Under the pieces are notes generated by a model. The model was not told the DNA's origin and did no database searches. It was given only the letters and a program-made list of their open reading frames with translations. 64,000 nt of DNA, from assembly GCA_027306995.1 (NCBI GenBank), contig DAHUXS010000014.1:62001-126000 (forward strand), written 5' to 3'. Origin of the DNA: Lysobacter sp. Its GTDB lineage: Bacteria; Pseudomonadota; Gammaproteobacteria; Xanthomonadales; Xanthomonadaceae. The position numbers were made by a program, and so were the translations under genes. Of this stretch, positions 12,161-23,465 are shown piece by piece (the stretch's first letter is position 1; each line of letters starts with the position of its first letter).

Positions 12161-13480
12161 ATGCATCGCCTGCCCGCTGCCCTCCTGCTGGTATTTGCCG
12201 CCACGCCGGCCATTTCCGCGGAGACCGCGACTGCGCCCACGCCCGTCGTCCTCCACTGCGGCCACCTGGTCGATACCGTCGCTGGTCGCCTGCTCGGCGA
12301 GACCACGGTCGTCACCGAGGGCAAGCGCATCCGCCAGGTCCAGGCCGGCCGCATCGACATCCCCGGCGCGCGCACCATCGAGCTCGGCAGCGCCACGTGC
12401 CTGCCCGGCCTGATCGACAGCCATACCCATCTCACCAGCGAGACCAGCCCGACCGGCTACACCGACCAGTTCCGCCTGAACCCCGCCGACTACGCCATCC
12501 GCTCGACCGTATACGCCCGGCGCACGCTCGACGCCGGCTTCACCACCGTGCGCAACCTCGGCGATTCCGCCAACACCTCGATCGCGCTGCGCAATGCCAT
12601 CAATGCCGGCATCGTTCCCGGCCCGCGCATCTTCACAGCGGGCGGCGCGATCGGCACCACCGGCGGCCACGCCGACGACACCGACGGCTATCGCGCCGAC
12701 CTGCAGGGCGATCCCGGCCCCAAGGACGGCATCATCAACAACGTCGACGATGCCTACAAGGCGATCCGCCAGCACTACAAGGACGGTGTCGACGTCATCA
12801 AGATCATGCCCTCGGGCGGCGTGCTCGACGAAAGCAGCAGCGTCGACAACGCACAGATGACCATCGAGGAGATCAAGGCGATCGTCGCGGCCGCGCACGA
12901 TTACGGATTCACCGTCGCCGCGCACGCGCACGGCGCCGAGGCGATCCGACGCGCGGTGATCGCCGGCGTCGACTCGATCGAACACGGCACCTTCATGGAC
13001 GACGCCGACATGAAGCTGATGAAGGAACACGGCACCTGGTATGTCCCGACCATCATCGCCGGCAAATACGTGCAGGAAATGGCCAACATCCCCGGCTACT
13101 ACCCAGCGCAGGTCGCGGCGAAGGCGAGGCAGGTCGGGCCGATCATCCAGGCCACCGCGGGCAAGGCCTACAAGGCCGGGGTGAAGATCGCCTTCGGCAC
13201 CGACGCCGCGGTCTATCCGCATGGCCGCAACGCACAGGAATTCGCCTATATGGTCGAAGCCGGCATGCCGCCGATGTTCGTGCTGCAGGCGGCGACCACG
13301 CATGCCGCGGAACTTCTGAAGAAGTCCAAGGATCTCGGCAGCGTCGAGGCCGGCAAGCTCGCCGACGTGATCGCGGTCGAAGGCAATCCGCTCGACGACA
13401 TCAAGCGGATGCAGAAGGTCGGCTTCGTGATGAAGGATGGCACGGTGTATCGCCTCAACGGCCAAACCCCGTCCCCGTGA
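12161..13480 (+). CDS. exported metal-dependent amidohydrolase
   Basis: A 439-aa protein with an N-terminal signal peptide (MHRLPAALLLVFAATPAISA). It has the amidohydrolase/imidazolonepropionase-like metal ligands in order: GLIDSHTHL (HxH, about residue 86), the carboxylated-Lys position in VDVIKIM, AAHAHG, SIEHGTF and the C-terminal AFGTDAAVYPHG. Related exported enzymes are annotated as Xaa-Pro dipeptidase-like or aryldialkylphosphatase-like; the substrate cannot be read from sequence. An in-frame ATG at 12110 would bury the signal peptide, so the start at 12161 (GGGGA 8 nt upstream) is preferred. Its stop overlaps the MocR start (GTGA). Confidence 0.87.
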   Translation: MHRLPAALLLVFAATPAISAETATAPTPVVLHCGHLVDTVAGRLLGETTVVTEGKRIRQVQAGRIDIPGARTIELGSATCLPGLIDSHTHLTSETSPTGYTDQFRLNPADYAIRSTVYARRTLDAGFTTVRNLGDSANTSIALRNAINAGIVPGPRIFTAGGAIGTTGGHADDTDGYRADLQGDPGPKDGIINNVDDAYKAIRQHYKDGVDVIKIMPSGGVLDESSSVDNAQMTIEEIKAIVAAAHDYGFTVAAHAHGAEAIRRAVIAGVDSIEHGTFMDDADMKLMKEHGTWYVPTIIAGKYVQEMANIPGYYPAQVAAKARQVGPIIQATAGKAYKAGVKIAFGTDAAVYPHGRNAQEFAYMVEAGMPPMFVLQAATTHAAELLKKSKDLGSVEAGKLADVIAVEGNPLDDIKRMQKVGFVMKDGTVYRLNGQTPSP

Positions 13481-14979
13481 ACAACGACGGGAATGCCACC
13501 GGCAATCCCTTTGAAATCGCCTTCGAACTTCCGCCCAAAGGCAGCCGGCGATCCTCGGAATCCGTCCACGCCCAATTGCGCGCTGCAATCCTCGACGGCC
13601 GGTTGGTTCCGGGATCAAGGCTCCCCGCCGAACGCCAATCCGCGGCTTTCTTCGGCGTCTCCAGGAATACCATCGCCCGCGTCTATGCGCGGCTGGCAGT
13701 GGAAGGACTGGTACTGCCGCGGCATGGATCCGGCACCTACGTCGCGGCGAAGCAACAACGGCCAAGGCGCGATTCCGCTTCCACGCGACTCACGACCGAT
13801 CCGCGCCTGAACCCGCTGTGGTTGCAGCCGGAGCTTGTCCTGGGGCTCAGCTTCTGGCACGACAACCCGCATGCAACATCGTCGCGGACAGCCCCATCGC
13901 TGGATTTCCGTCCGGCACTGGTCGATCCACGGTTATTCCCGTTCGACATATTTCGCCGCGTCAGCGTCGGGCAACTGCGGCGCATGGAACTCAAGCCTCC
14001 CGTCTTCAAGAGTCCGCAAGGCAACCCGGGACATTTCCCGTTGCGCGCCGCCGTCGCGACCCATATCGGCGTCTCGCGCGCCGTGGTGTGCGAACCCGAC
14101 GACGTGCTCGTGACCGCCGGCGCCCAGCAGGCGTTCGACCTCCTTGCACGCACGCTGGTCAAGCCGGGAATCACCACCGTCGCCATCGAGGATCCCGGCT
14201 ATCCGCCCATGCGGGCGGCGTTTCTTGCGGCAGGCGCGAAAGTCGTTCCGGTACCAGTGGACGCGGAAGGACTGGTGGTCGATGCCCTGCCCGCTTCCGC
14301 GCACATCGTCTGCGTGTGCCCCTCGCATCAATTCCCGTTCGGCGTATCGATGTCCGCGCAACGACGCGCGGCATTGCTTGCCTTCGCGAGAAAACACGGG
14401 GCTGTCATCGTCGAGGACGATTACGACGGCGAATTCCGTTACGACGGCACCCCGTTGCAGGCGCTGCGATCGACTGCGGCGGCGGACGACGTGTTCTACG
14501 TCGGCACCTTCTCGAAATGCATGCTGCCGGCACTGCGGCTGGGTTTCGTGGTGGCGCCGCGCTGGGCCATGCCGACGCTGGTCGCTGCGAAGAATTGCCT
14601 CGATTGGCATTGCCCGACCCTGACGCAAATGACGGTCGCCCGCTTCATCGCGGACGGACACCTGGCGCGTCACGTGCGCAAGCTCCGCAAGATCTACAAG
14701 ACGCGGCGGGACCTTGTCCGGGACATGCTCCAGTCGCTGTTTCCAGGCGAACTCTCGCCGATGCCATCCCACTACGGAATGCACGTGGCGGCGTTCTCGT
14801 CAGCAGGCAAGCACCTCGCGCGCGTCACCGCGCGCCTGGCGGAAACGAACGTGCAATTGCATTCGTTCGATCGCTATTTCCTCGACACGCCGACTTCGCA
14901 AGGCCTGGTGTTCGGTTATGGCGCCGTCGATCTCGACGAGATCGAGATGGGCCTGAAGGCATTGCGACGCGCGCTCTGA
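13477..14979 (+). CDS. MocR/PdxR-type transcriptional regulator (GntR HTH + aminotransferase fold)
   Basis: A 500-aa fusion of an N-terminal GntR winged helix (about residues 30-95: SVHAQLRAAILDGRLVPGSR, LPAERQSAAFFGVSRNTI) with a fold-type I aminotransferase domain (about 145-495). The PLP-contact VEDDYDGEFRY and the Schiff-base Lys in GTFSKCMLPALRLG are present. MocR proteins sense PLP or amino compounds and often activate a neighbouring gene from paired operator sites. The GTG start at 13477 overlaps the amidohydrolase stop, so the two are co-transcribed. Candidate operators lie just downstream, before the 15091 gene. The effector is unknown. Confidence 0.92.
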   Translation: MNNDGNATGNPFEIAFELPPKGSRRSSESVHAQLRAAILDGRLVPGSRLPAERQSAAFFGVSRNTIARVYARLAVEGLVLPRHGSGTYVAAKQQRPRRDSASTRLTTDPRLNPLWLQPELVLGLSFWHDNPHATSSRTAPSLDFRPALVDPRLFPFDIFRRVSVGQLRRMELKPPVFKSPQGNPGHFPLRAAVATHIGVSRAVVCEPDDVLVTAGAQQAFDLLARTLVKPGITTVAIEDPGYPPMRAAFLAAGAKVVPVPVDAEGLVVDALPASAHIVCVCPSHQFPFGVSMSAQRRAALLAFARKHGAVIVEDDYDGEFRYDGTPLQALRSTAAADDVFYVGTFSKCMLPALRLGFVVAPRWAMPTLVAAKNCLDWHCPTLTQMTVARFIADGHLARHVRKLRKIYKTRRDLVRDMLQSLFPGELSPMPSHYGMHVAAFSSAGKHLARVTARLAETNVQLHSFDRYFLDTPTSQGLVFGYGAVDLDEIEMGLKALRRAL

Positions 14980-14996
14980 ATGCAATCCCGCCCGAT

Positions 14997-15033
14997 GGAG
15001 TGGCCCACTCCAGATTTCCCCGATTGGCCCAAC
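14997..15033 (+). promoter_or_regulatory. paired palindromes, candidate MocR operator
   Basis: Two pseudo-palindromes with the same core: GGAGTGG-C-CCACTCC centred at 15004 and TTGG-C-CCAA centred at 15028, i.e. TGGCCCA repeated 24 bp apart. They lie between the MocR gene and 15091. A TACAGT -10-like box at 15054-15059 has no good -35, as expected of an activator-dependent promoter. Paired sites are known for MocR regulators; the assignment here is inference. Confidence 0.45.
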
Positions 15034-15090
15034 TGGAGGCCGGAAGAGTTTCCTACAGTCACGCCCTGAATCCGTAACAGGGAGAACGTC

Positions 15091-15642
15091 GTGATATCGA
15101 GATTGTTGTTGCGCGGAATCGTGTTCGCCGGTGCGCTTGCCTGTATGCCGCTTGCCGCTGCCACTGCATCAGTCAGGGATGGCGCCCACGATTTCGATTT
15201 TGCCCGCGGTGTCTGGCACACCCATGCCACCCAGGTCCTCGATCCGTTCGATGGCGGAACCCACACCGTGGTCATGGACGGCACCAAGACGGCACGCCCG
15301 GTCTGGAACGGCCGCGCCTGGCTAGAGGAAATCGAAGCCGACGGCCCCAACGGGCACTGGGAGGGCGCGACCCTCTTCGTCTACAACGCCAAGTCCAGGC
15401 AATGGAGCCAGACTTACATTGACGGTGATTCTGGCGAGATCGAAGCGCCGACCATCGGCAGTTTCAAGGATGGTCGCGGTGAGTTCTACGGCACGACCGT
15501 CCACGACGGCCGCACGCTCCTGGTCCGCGGCGTCTGGTCCGACATCACGGCCAACGCCCATCGTTTCGAGATTTCCTATTCCCGCGATGGTGGCCGCAGC
15601 TGGGCCACGGCGTTCAAGGCCGATCTGACGCGGCTGAAATGA
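15091..15642 (+). CDS. small exported protein of unknown function (DUF1579-like)
   Basis: A 183-aa protein with a signal peptide (about residues 1-26, ending ATASV). The mature part resembles single-domain beta-rich DUF1579-like proteins: FDFARGVWHTHATQVLDPF, repeated Trp/aromatic strands such as LFVYNAKSRQWSQTYID and SYSRDGGRSWATAF. No catalytic motif is visible. The start is GTG at 15091 with GGGAG upstream. It lies 111 bp behind the MocR gene, across the candidate operator, so it is a plausible MocR target. A strong terminator follows. Confidence 0.72.
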   Translation: MISRLLLRGIVFAGALACMPLAAATASVRDGAHDFDFARGVWHTHATQVLDPFDGGTHTVVMDGTKTARPVWNGRAWLEEIEADGPNGHWEGATLFVYNAKSRQWSQTYIDGDSGEIEAPTIGSFKDGRGEFYGTTVHDGRTLLVRGVWSDITANAHRFEISYSRDGGRSWATAFKADLTRLK

Positions 15643-15682
15643 CAAGCGACTGTCGGGGACGAAACCGGCACGGCAGAAAAAC

Positions 15683-15713
15683 GAAAACCCCGGTTTCAGG
15701 CCGGGGTTTTCTT
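15683..15713. terminator. bidirectional rho-independent terminator
   Basis: GAAAACCCCGG / CCGGGGTTTTC, 11-bp stem, 7-nt loop. A T-rich stretch follows on both strands, so it serves the 15091 gene (+) and tRNA-Val (-). Confidence 0.85.
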
Positions 15714-15740
15714 TCCAAATCAATTACAACTTATTGATTT

Positions 15741-15815
15741 TGGTGGGCGGTACAGGGTTCGAACCTGTGACCCCTACCATGTCAAGGTAGTGCTCTACCG
15801 CTGAGCTAACCGCCC
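15741..15815 (-). tRNA. tRNA-Val (anticodon GAC)
   Basis: A 75-nt cloverleaf with encoded CCA. The acceptor GGGCGGT pairs with ACCGCCC, the D-arm contains AGCTCAGCGGTAGAGC, the anticodon loop is TTGACAT (anticodon GAC) on a CTACC/GGTAG stem, and the T-arm is ACAGGTTCGAACCTGT. It lies 66 bp downstream of uvrB on the same strand and is followed by a terminator. Confidence 0.97.
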
Positions 15816-15881
15816 GCGTGGGTACCACGCAAGGCCGACAAGTCTAACGGGCCGGCCGGATTTTCTCAACCACTGTTCGCC

Positions 15882-17909
<2,028 letters not shown>

Positions 17910-18076
17910 GGGCAGGAAATGGGGCCGCGGACGTGGGGGATCAACCAGTGTAGGGGACCGCGTCGCCCACACCGATACGGGGCGAATCCTGACATGGCGA
18001 CGGGTCAGGAACTGGCAGCAGTCGCGGCCCGTGCGATCGAGGCTATGTCCATGCCCACACAACACGGACGGTGCAC

Positions 18077-18613
18077 ATGCGCGGATCGCAGCGCGGCTTC
18101 ACCCTGATCGAACTGATGGCCAGCCTGGCAATCGTCACCATAATTGCCGGTATCGGCGGCCCCAGCCTCAACCGGCTGCTGCACAGGTATCGCGCGAGTG
18201 CCGCATTGAACGCCCTCACCGCCGACCTCGCCCTCGCCCGCGTGGCGGCGATTTCCCGTGGCAAGGCGGTCACCGCCTGCCCCAGCCGCGACGCCACCAC
18301 CTGCATGGACGACGGCGACTGGACCGAAGGCTGGCTGGTCTTCGTGGACGCCAACGACGACCGCCGCCTGGGTGCCGGTGAGCAGATCCTCGGCACCCGC
18401 CAGGCCCCGCGCAACGGTGACCTGTGGCTGTATTCAACTGATGGCCGAACCGCCCTGCGCTACCTGCCCTCGGGCTTCAGCTATGGCAGCAACGCCACCA
18501 TCACCGCCTGCGTCGATGGCCAGACCTATGGCGCCCTGGTGGTGAACAATGCCGGGCGGGTGCGGATGGAACGGACCGCAGGAGCCGTCCCCTGCCCGCC
18601 AGCTCAGGGTTGA
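18077..18613 (+). CDS. GspH/FimT-family pseudopilin
   Basis: A 178-aa prepilin-like protein. A short basic leader (MRGSQRG) is followed at once by [19 protein letters not shown], the type IV prepilin cleavage site (G/F) with Glu at +5. The body fits GspH/Fim[26 protein letters not shown] and a C-terminal [16 protein letters not shown] with paired Cys. It would be processed by PilD. It lies outside the main minor pilin operon and points away from it, with tRNA-Asn and a terminator between. A GTG at 18071 is an alternative start. Confidence 0.85.
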   Translation: MRGSQRGFTLIELMASLAIVTIIAGIGGPSLNRLLHRYRASAALNALTADLALARVAAISRGKAVTACPSRDATTCMDDGDWTEGWLVFVDANDDRRLGAGEQILGTRQAPRNGDLWLYSTDGRTALRYLPSGFSYGSNATITACVDGQTYGALVVNNAGRVRMERTAGAVPCPPAQG

Positions 18614-18638
18614 CCCCCACAGGCGGTCGATTTATCCT
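18610..18638 (+). promoter_or_regulatory. promoter of tRNA-Asn
   Basis: TTGACC, a 17-bp spacer, then TATCCT; the -10 ends 11 bp before the tRNA 5' end. The -35 overlaps the end of the preceding pilin gene. Confidence 0.75.
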
Positions 18639-18649
18639 AATTGGCTCAC

Positions 18650-18726
18650 GCCCGAATAGCTCAGCCGGTTAGAGCACTTGACTGTTAATCAGGGGGTCGT
18701 TGGTTCGAGTCCAACTTCGGGCGCCA
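18650..18726 (+). tRNA. tRNA-Asn (anticodon GTT)
   Basis: A 77-nt cloverleaf with encoded CCA. GCCCGAA pairs with TTCGGGC, the anticodon loop is CTGTTAA (GTT) on a CTTGA/TCAGG stem, and the T-arm is GTTGGTTCGAGTCCAAC. It has its own promoter and terminator. Confidence 0.97.
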
Positions 18727-18735
18727 GATTGAAAA

Positions 18736-18768
18736 CAAAACCCCGCCATTGGCGGGGTTTTGTTTTTG
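18736..18768. terminator. bidirectional terminator between tRNA-Asn and pilE
   Basis: CAAAACCCCGCC / GGCGGGGTTTTG with an ATT loop and T-tracts on both strands. It ends tRNA-Asn (+) and the minor pilin operon (-). Confidence 0.88.
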
Positions 18769-18783
18769 TGCTGTGGCTTCGGG

Positions 18784-19212
18784 TCAGAAGCATCTGGGAT
18801 TGGCTACGCCGCCCGCCAATTTCGTACCGGCCTGGGTGAGGCTTAGCGTTCCGCAAGAGTCACTCGCCTGCGATCCGATGGGTGTCGCCGTAACGGTGTA
18901 GGTCGTGGAACCAAGATTGGATGGTGGATTGTTGAACGTGTAATAGGGAGCTGAGTCGGCCTTGCACGCAGTGTCGGGAATGCTGACCGCGTTGTTGTTC
19001 GTGTCCCTGTCGTAGGCCATGTTGGTCGTATAGAAACGCTCCATGTACTGCGCACGCTCCGTCAGGCATGCGGCCGCAGCAGAGCGGCGTGTTTTCTTCA
19101 CGTGCTCGATGTAGCTCGGATACGCGATCCCGGCGAGGATCGCGATGATCGCCACCACGACCATGAGCTCGATCAGAGTGAAGCCTCGGTTTCCGGATTT
19201 AGTGCTGCGCAT
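18784..19212 (-). CDS. pilE: type IV pilin PilE-like (minor pilin)
   Basis: A 142-aa prepilin: leader MRSTKSGNRG, then FTLIELMVVVAIIAILAGIAYPSY (Glu +5). The C-terminal region has spaced Cys residues (TACKADSAPYY, SDSCGTLSL, NPRCF) for a D-loop disulfide. PilE of this operon type is a minor pilin that joins PilVWX in a priming complex at the pilus tip, not the major subunit PilA. Last gene of fimT-pilV-pilW-pilX-pilY1-pilE, 14 bp after pilY1. Confidence 0.92.
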   Translation of the reverse strand: MRSTKSGNRGFTLIELMVVVAIIAILAGIAYPSYIEHVKKTRRSAAAACLTERAQYMERFYTTNMAYDRDTNNNAVSIPDTACKADSAPYYTFNNPPSNLGSTTYTVTATPIGSQASDSCGTLSLTQAGTKLAGGVANPRCF

Positions 19213-19226
19213 GAACTGTCATTCCA

Positions 19227-22200
19227 TCAATTGGTGGGGACGATTTCGCGCCAGCCGACGCGTTGCGGTTGCCCGCCGCTTTGCGGAGTTGTCTGGCCGA
19301 GATAGAAATCCGACGAAGTCCCGCCACTGCTGCCAGTGCCTCCTCCGTTGCCATTGCCATTGCCCCCTCCGTTGCCGTTGCCTCCCCCATTGCCGCCGGA
19401 AGAGCTGCTGCTGTTGTCTGCGGTGAATGTGCCGACACCCAGGAGCACCAGACCGGAATTCACGATGACCTGGGTCGGCATGCCCCCGGAATTGATGAAG
19501 ACCGAACTGATTCTCCCAGTTGTTCCCGATGCCCCCGATAGCTGGGTCTGGTCGGAGAAATAACTGCCGAACCCGGGATTGGTGCCGGTGAAGATATCGA
19601 CGGCATTCAGATAACCGCTCCCCTGTGCTCCCGAGCATCCGCCGCCGGAACCGGGCATCACGGAAGTGATGTACATCCCGGACCCGTTGATTGTCGGTGC
19701 ACTGATGACGCGTTCGTTGTTCGCGCCCGTGAGGTCGAGCACCCAACCGCTCTTCCCTGATGGCAAGACCGAATAATTCTCGAATCCTCGCGCCGATTGT
19801 CCCGTGGCCGTTGTACCGGAATACGGAATGGTGCGAACCTGCAAATCACTCCTGCCCAATAGCGTGCTGGAATCGATAATGCCGTACAGGCTTTGCGTTT
19901 GCGCGGAGTACAAGGGGTTGCCGGGCACGTCCGAAAGGGAAATGTAGCGCCCCGTCCCGAAACCGACGAAGATGCGGCCATTCGTGTCGCGCGCCGCATC
20001 CAGTCCACCGGTGATCGGCTGGGGATTACCCACAGAATCGGTCGCCTGGAAAATCTTCGTAGCCGTTGTCGGCAAGGAGGTGCCGCTGAAATCCCATTTC
20101 CAGACATTTCCCTTGAGATCGGCACCGTACACCGTATCGATCGTGTGGTTGCCATCGAGATCGACCAACCCCATCGACATCAGGCCGTTTCCACCAGATG
20201 CCCCGGTATCGAGCTTGGTCACGCCATTGAGCGTTCCATTGGCATTGATGTCGTAGACAAACAAAACGGCCGACCCGTTGGTGCTCTCGATCCCGTTTGG
20301 AACGAATGCGTAGGTCTTGCCGCCATTGCCCTTGCGAATCGCCACCGACCCGAGCACATAGCCCATGTCGGGATCGCCCGTCGCATCGCTTGCCTGGAAG
20401 GTCCTGTCCCAAAGTACGTTGCTTGTCCCCATGCTGGTCGGCGTGGAGACATCGAGCGAAAACACGCCCTTGCCCCCTCGTCCCAATCCACCCACGAGGA
20501 TGTTTTTCGACGGTGTCACCGACATCGGCGAAACGTCGAGCTGTCCATCCGTGAAATAACGATGGACATAGCCGGTCGAACTCAATGTGGCGAGCGCATT
20601 GAAATCGAGCCCCGCGGGAACATAGGAGAACAACACCTTGCCGGTGCCCGCATTGAGGCCGTGGAGCATTCCGTCGTTAGCCCCGATGTAGATGGTATTG
20701 GTGTCCGCGACATAGGCCGGCGCCGAGTCCGTGATGTCGCCAATCGGATAGCTCCGGCGCCGCAATGTGCCATTTGTCTGGCCGATTTCCTTGGACTGGT
20801 CGCCCAGGATGTAATTGATGTTGTCGGTCGCGCTGACGGCGTCCGTTCCCGATGACCGTGCAAATACCGAGGGATTGGACAGCGATGGGGAGAAGGTCCT
20901 GGCTACCCCGCCCCAGGTGGTCAGCACCGTGCGTCCCGAGAATCCGGTGGCGTTGACTCCACCGGCGGTGAATGTCTTGGAAAGGGTCCACACCGAAGTG
21001 TTCGACACTCCGGTGAATGCCGAGTTGTACGGGCTTGCCTTCATGTCGCCGATCCAGGTGGACGACGTGTATCCGGCAAGGAAGGTCAACGTTGACGAGT
21101 TCGTCTGCGTCGAAGTAGTCGTGGCGTTCGATCCCGAAGCCGTTCTGGCGTCGATCGCGGCCAACGCCGATGCCAGCGCATCAGCGAACGACTGCACGTC
21201 GCCGGCAACGACGAACCTGCCGTGTCCGTTCAAGGTCGCGTGCCACAGATCGTCGATGCGCTGGGCGCCATTGTTGCTGATCGGATCGACATTCCAGGGG
21301 GAAGGCGGCGGATTGTTCGGATTCAACGTTCCTTGCTGCCCGATGGACACGCCGAACGTCACCATGTGCTGCCACGTGGCCGGATCCGAGGAACCCGCGC
21401 GGACGTTGTCGTTCATGTCCGTGCGCAGGTCATTCTTCCAGTAGTAGTAGGCGACGTCCGCGAGGGTGTCGGAATAACTGTCGCCATACGTCGATCCCTG
21501 GTCGGCGTTCCCGACCGGTGACGTGTAGCCGCTACTGGACGACTTGTCGTTCCAATAGCCGTCCGTGGTGAGAATGGCGTAGTTCTGCCGGCACGACAGC
21601 ATGCTTCCGTTCGAATCCTTCCAGGGATTGTCGGTTGCGAAATACCGTCCGGCTCGCTGCAATGCCCCATGGAGCGGCGTGCCGTCATATGCCCCCGCAG
21701 ACTGAAGGGCCGAATAGAACCCGTCGCGATTCGCCCCGGAAAACGCGCCGTCCGACGTGCCGTAGGGAATCGGGTAGGCCGGCACGCTGCCGGACATATT
21801 GATGGTCGAGCCGTTCTTGCGATTCCAGATCGTGTCGAATCCGACCCGATAACCACTACCCAGCTTGCCGAACGCCTCCGAGGCACCCGCCTTGGCGGTC
21901 TTGTTGCGGGTGCGGGCGTACTGATACCAGTTGGCGAAATTCTGTTGCTCGTCCGCCTGGGAGCGATTTGTTGGGGTTTGAGCAACGCCAGGCGCAATAG
22001 TTGCAGCCAACATGACGTTGCTAAACGTGGCTCCGCTATCGCGAAATACCTGTACGGTCCAAGCTCCGGGGACAGGCGTGGAGGATGAACATGTTTCGCT
22101 TCCATTCCCGGAATTCGACGTGCAGACGGTGTTGCCGAACGGATCAATCAGATTCAATTGCACGTTCTTCCCGCCTCCCGAAGTCGCGACTGCGATTGCT

Positions 22201-22883
22201 CCGGCATCAGCAGGCACAGTAATCAGGAAGGTTCTCTGAGTTGTTGCATTCATCGAGGAATCGAGCGGGCCTTTCGGAAACCCGGAAACGGATTGAGCCG
22301 CTCCCGTTGTCATGACTTGGCCGGTGCTCCCGATGAAGTAGCGCACGTAGTTCGCCGGATTCGTTCCGGGGTTTGTCGTATTCGGCACGTAAAAAACCGC
22401 ATCCGAATTGCCCGCCAGATTCCTGGTCCCGGTCGTTCCATACAAGCTGGTGGCCACCGCCGCGATGCTGGCATTGGGCATGCGCGCCGTCAGGTCGACG
22501 CTCGATGTGCGCCAGGGGAGATAGGTGTTCGCGGGGTTGTAGTAAATCGTATTGTTGACGTAGGAACGATCGGTCGGATTGTCGTTGAGACCGCACCGCC
22601 AACCGCCCGAATAGGTGCTTCCGAAGCCATTGCTGCAATACGTCGTGTCATCCGGACTTGATACGTCTTCCGGCATCTTGACGAAGCCCATCGATCCCGA
22701 ATCGTCCAGGATCAGCAGGATGTTCGGCGGCACCCCTGCCCCGCCGGTCAGCAGCGGATAGTCCGGGAACGAAGTCGCGGCCTGGACCGAAAGCCCCATC
22801 AGCGCGCAAGCCATTCCCGCCAGCGCGATACCGGTCTTCTTTGCCCAGACTGGAATTCTTTGTTGCATGTTCATGGCATTCAA
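19227..22883 (-). CDS. pilY1: PilY1/PilC tip adhesin
   Basis: A 1,218-aa exported protein with a signal peptide (about residues 10-35, ending SVQA). Near residue 52, NILLILDDSGSM is a MIDAS-like start of a von Willebrand A-type region. The C-terminal half (about 720-1130) is the PilC/PilY1 beta-propeller, with a Ca-binding loop VDLDGNHTID and YGADLKGNVWKWDF typical of the family. PilY1 sits at the pilus tip, mediating adhesion and surface sensing. Unusually, a Gly/Asn/Ser-rich low-complexity linker (genome 19336-19410) precedes the last ~30 residues. Surrounded by pilX and pilE. Confidence 0.95.
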   Translation of the reverse strand: MNAMNMQQRIPVWAKKTGIALAGMACALMGLSVQAATSFPDYPLLTGGAGVPPNILLILDDSGSMGFVKMPEDVSSPDDTTYCSNGFGSTYSGGWRCGLNDNPTDRSYVNNTIYYNPANTYLPWRTSSVDLTARMPNASIAAVATSLYGTTGTRNLAGNSDAVFYVPNTTNPGTNPANYVRYFIGSTGQVMTTGAAQSVSGFPKGPLDSSMNATTQRTFLITVPADAGAIAVATSGGGKNVQLNLIDPFGNTVCTSNSGNGSETCSSSTPVPGAWTVQVFRDSGATFSNVMLAATIAPGVAQTPTNRSQADEQQNFANWYQYARTRNKTAKAGASEAFGKLGSGYRVGFDTIWNRKNGSTINMSGSVPAYPIPYGTSDGAFSGANRDGFYSALQSAGAYDGTPLHGALQRAGRYFATDNPWKDSNGSMLSCRQNYAILTTDGYWNDKSSSSGYTSPVGNADQGSTYGDSYSDTLADVAYYYWKNDLRTDMNDNVRAGSSDPATWQHMVTFGVSIGQQGTLNPNNPPPSPWNVDPISNNGAQRIDDLWHATLNGHGRFVVAGDVQSFADALASALAAIDARTASGSNATTTSTQTNSSTLTFLAGYTSSTWIGDMKASPYNSAFTGVSNTSVWTLSKTFTAGGVNATGFSGRTVLTTWGGVARTFSPSLSNPSVFARSSGTDAVSATDNINYILGDQSKEIGQTNGTLRRRSYPIGDITDSAPAYVADTNTIYIGANDGMLHGLNAGTGKVLFSYVPAGLDFNALATLSSTGYVHRYFTDGQLDVSPMSVTPSKNILVGGLGRGGKGVFSLDVSTPTSMGTSNVLWDRTFQASDATGDPDMGYVLGSVAIRKGNGGKTYAFVPNGIESTNGSAVLFVYDINANGTLNGVTKLDTGASGGNGLMSMGLVDLDGNHTIDTVYGADLKGNVWKWDFSGTSLPTTATKIFQATDSVGNPQPITGGLDAARDTNGRIFVGFGTGRYISLSDVPGNPLYSAQTQSLYGIIDSSTLLGRSDLQVRTIPYSGTTATGQSARGFENYSVLPSGKSGWVLDLTGANNERVISAPTINGSGMYITSVMPGSGGGCSGAQGSGYLNAVDIFTGTNPGFGSYFSDQTQLSGASGTTGRISSVFINSGGMPTQVIVNSGLVLLGVGTFTADNSSSSSGGNGGGNGNGGGNGNGNGGGTGSSGGTSSDFYLGQTTPQSGGQPQRVGWREIVPTN
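19336..19405 (-). repeat. Gly/Asn codon repeat tract within pilY1
   Basis: Imperfect repeats of GGC/GGA and AAT/AAC codons encode a Gly-Asn tract close to the C-terminus. In-frame units could expand or contract by slippage without breaking the frame. Confidence 0.6.
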
Positions 22884-22889
22884 CCTGTT

Positions 22890-23465
22890 TTAGCGCTTGT
22901 AGATCGACTGCAAGATGACTTCGCCCCCGTTGGGGGTCGCCGCGTACGAAGTGATTCTGAAAACGCTCTGTCGTGCGTTGGAAACGGCGCTATCGCAATT
23001 TCCGCCCCGGTTGCACCCGATCTGCCCGCTGGAGCCCCCTGAAGCGCTGCTGGCAGGCGCGGCCGTACCGTTGTCTTCGATCACGAATTTCGGCGTGATC
23101 GCGCTGACGCCCGACCCGACAGCTGTTCCGGTTCGGTAACCACTGCTCCCCGTCCAGAATCCGTTTGCCTGCCATGCCGAAGCTGCGCTGCCCGGGTTGG
23201 CGCAGTACCCGTTCGCGCAGCCGGATCCGGGAAAGCTGGTGGCCGACGTTCCATCGCGCGCCAGCACTTCTGCCTGCCGCAGCCCGGATTCGGCCGCCTG
23301 GAACGCGATCGCGCGCGCCGTCGTGCTGGCCGCCATTTTTTCCTGCATCAATGCGCCGCGCATGGAGGCGAGGCCCAATAGCGTCACGATGATCAACAGC
23401 AACAGCACCATGATCAGCGCGGCGCCCGACTGTTTGTTGGCAAACGGTTTCATCTGGCTGTTCAT
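22890..23465 (-). CDS. pilX: minor pilin assembly protein PilX
   Basis: A 191-aa protein with an N-terminal segment of the PilX kind: KQSGAALIMVLLLLIIVTLLGLASMRGALMQEKMA, a single hydrophobic helix followed by AESGLRQAE. As in PilX-family proteins, the cleavage region (SG/AALI) lacks the Glu+5 of ordinary pilins. It belongs to the PilVWX priming complex. The ATG overlaps the pilW stop (ATGA). Confidence 0.92.
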   Translation of the reverse strand: MNSQMKPFANKQSGAALIMVLLLLIIVTLLGLASMRGALMQEKMAASTTARAIAFQAAESGLRQAEVLARDGTSATSFPGSGCANGYCANPGSAASAWQANGFWTGSSGYRTGTAVGSGVSAITPKFVIEDNGTAAPASSASGGSSGQIGCNRGGNCDSAVSNARQSVFRITSYAATPNGGEVILQSIYKR

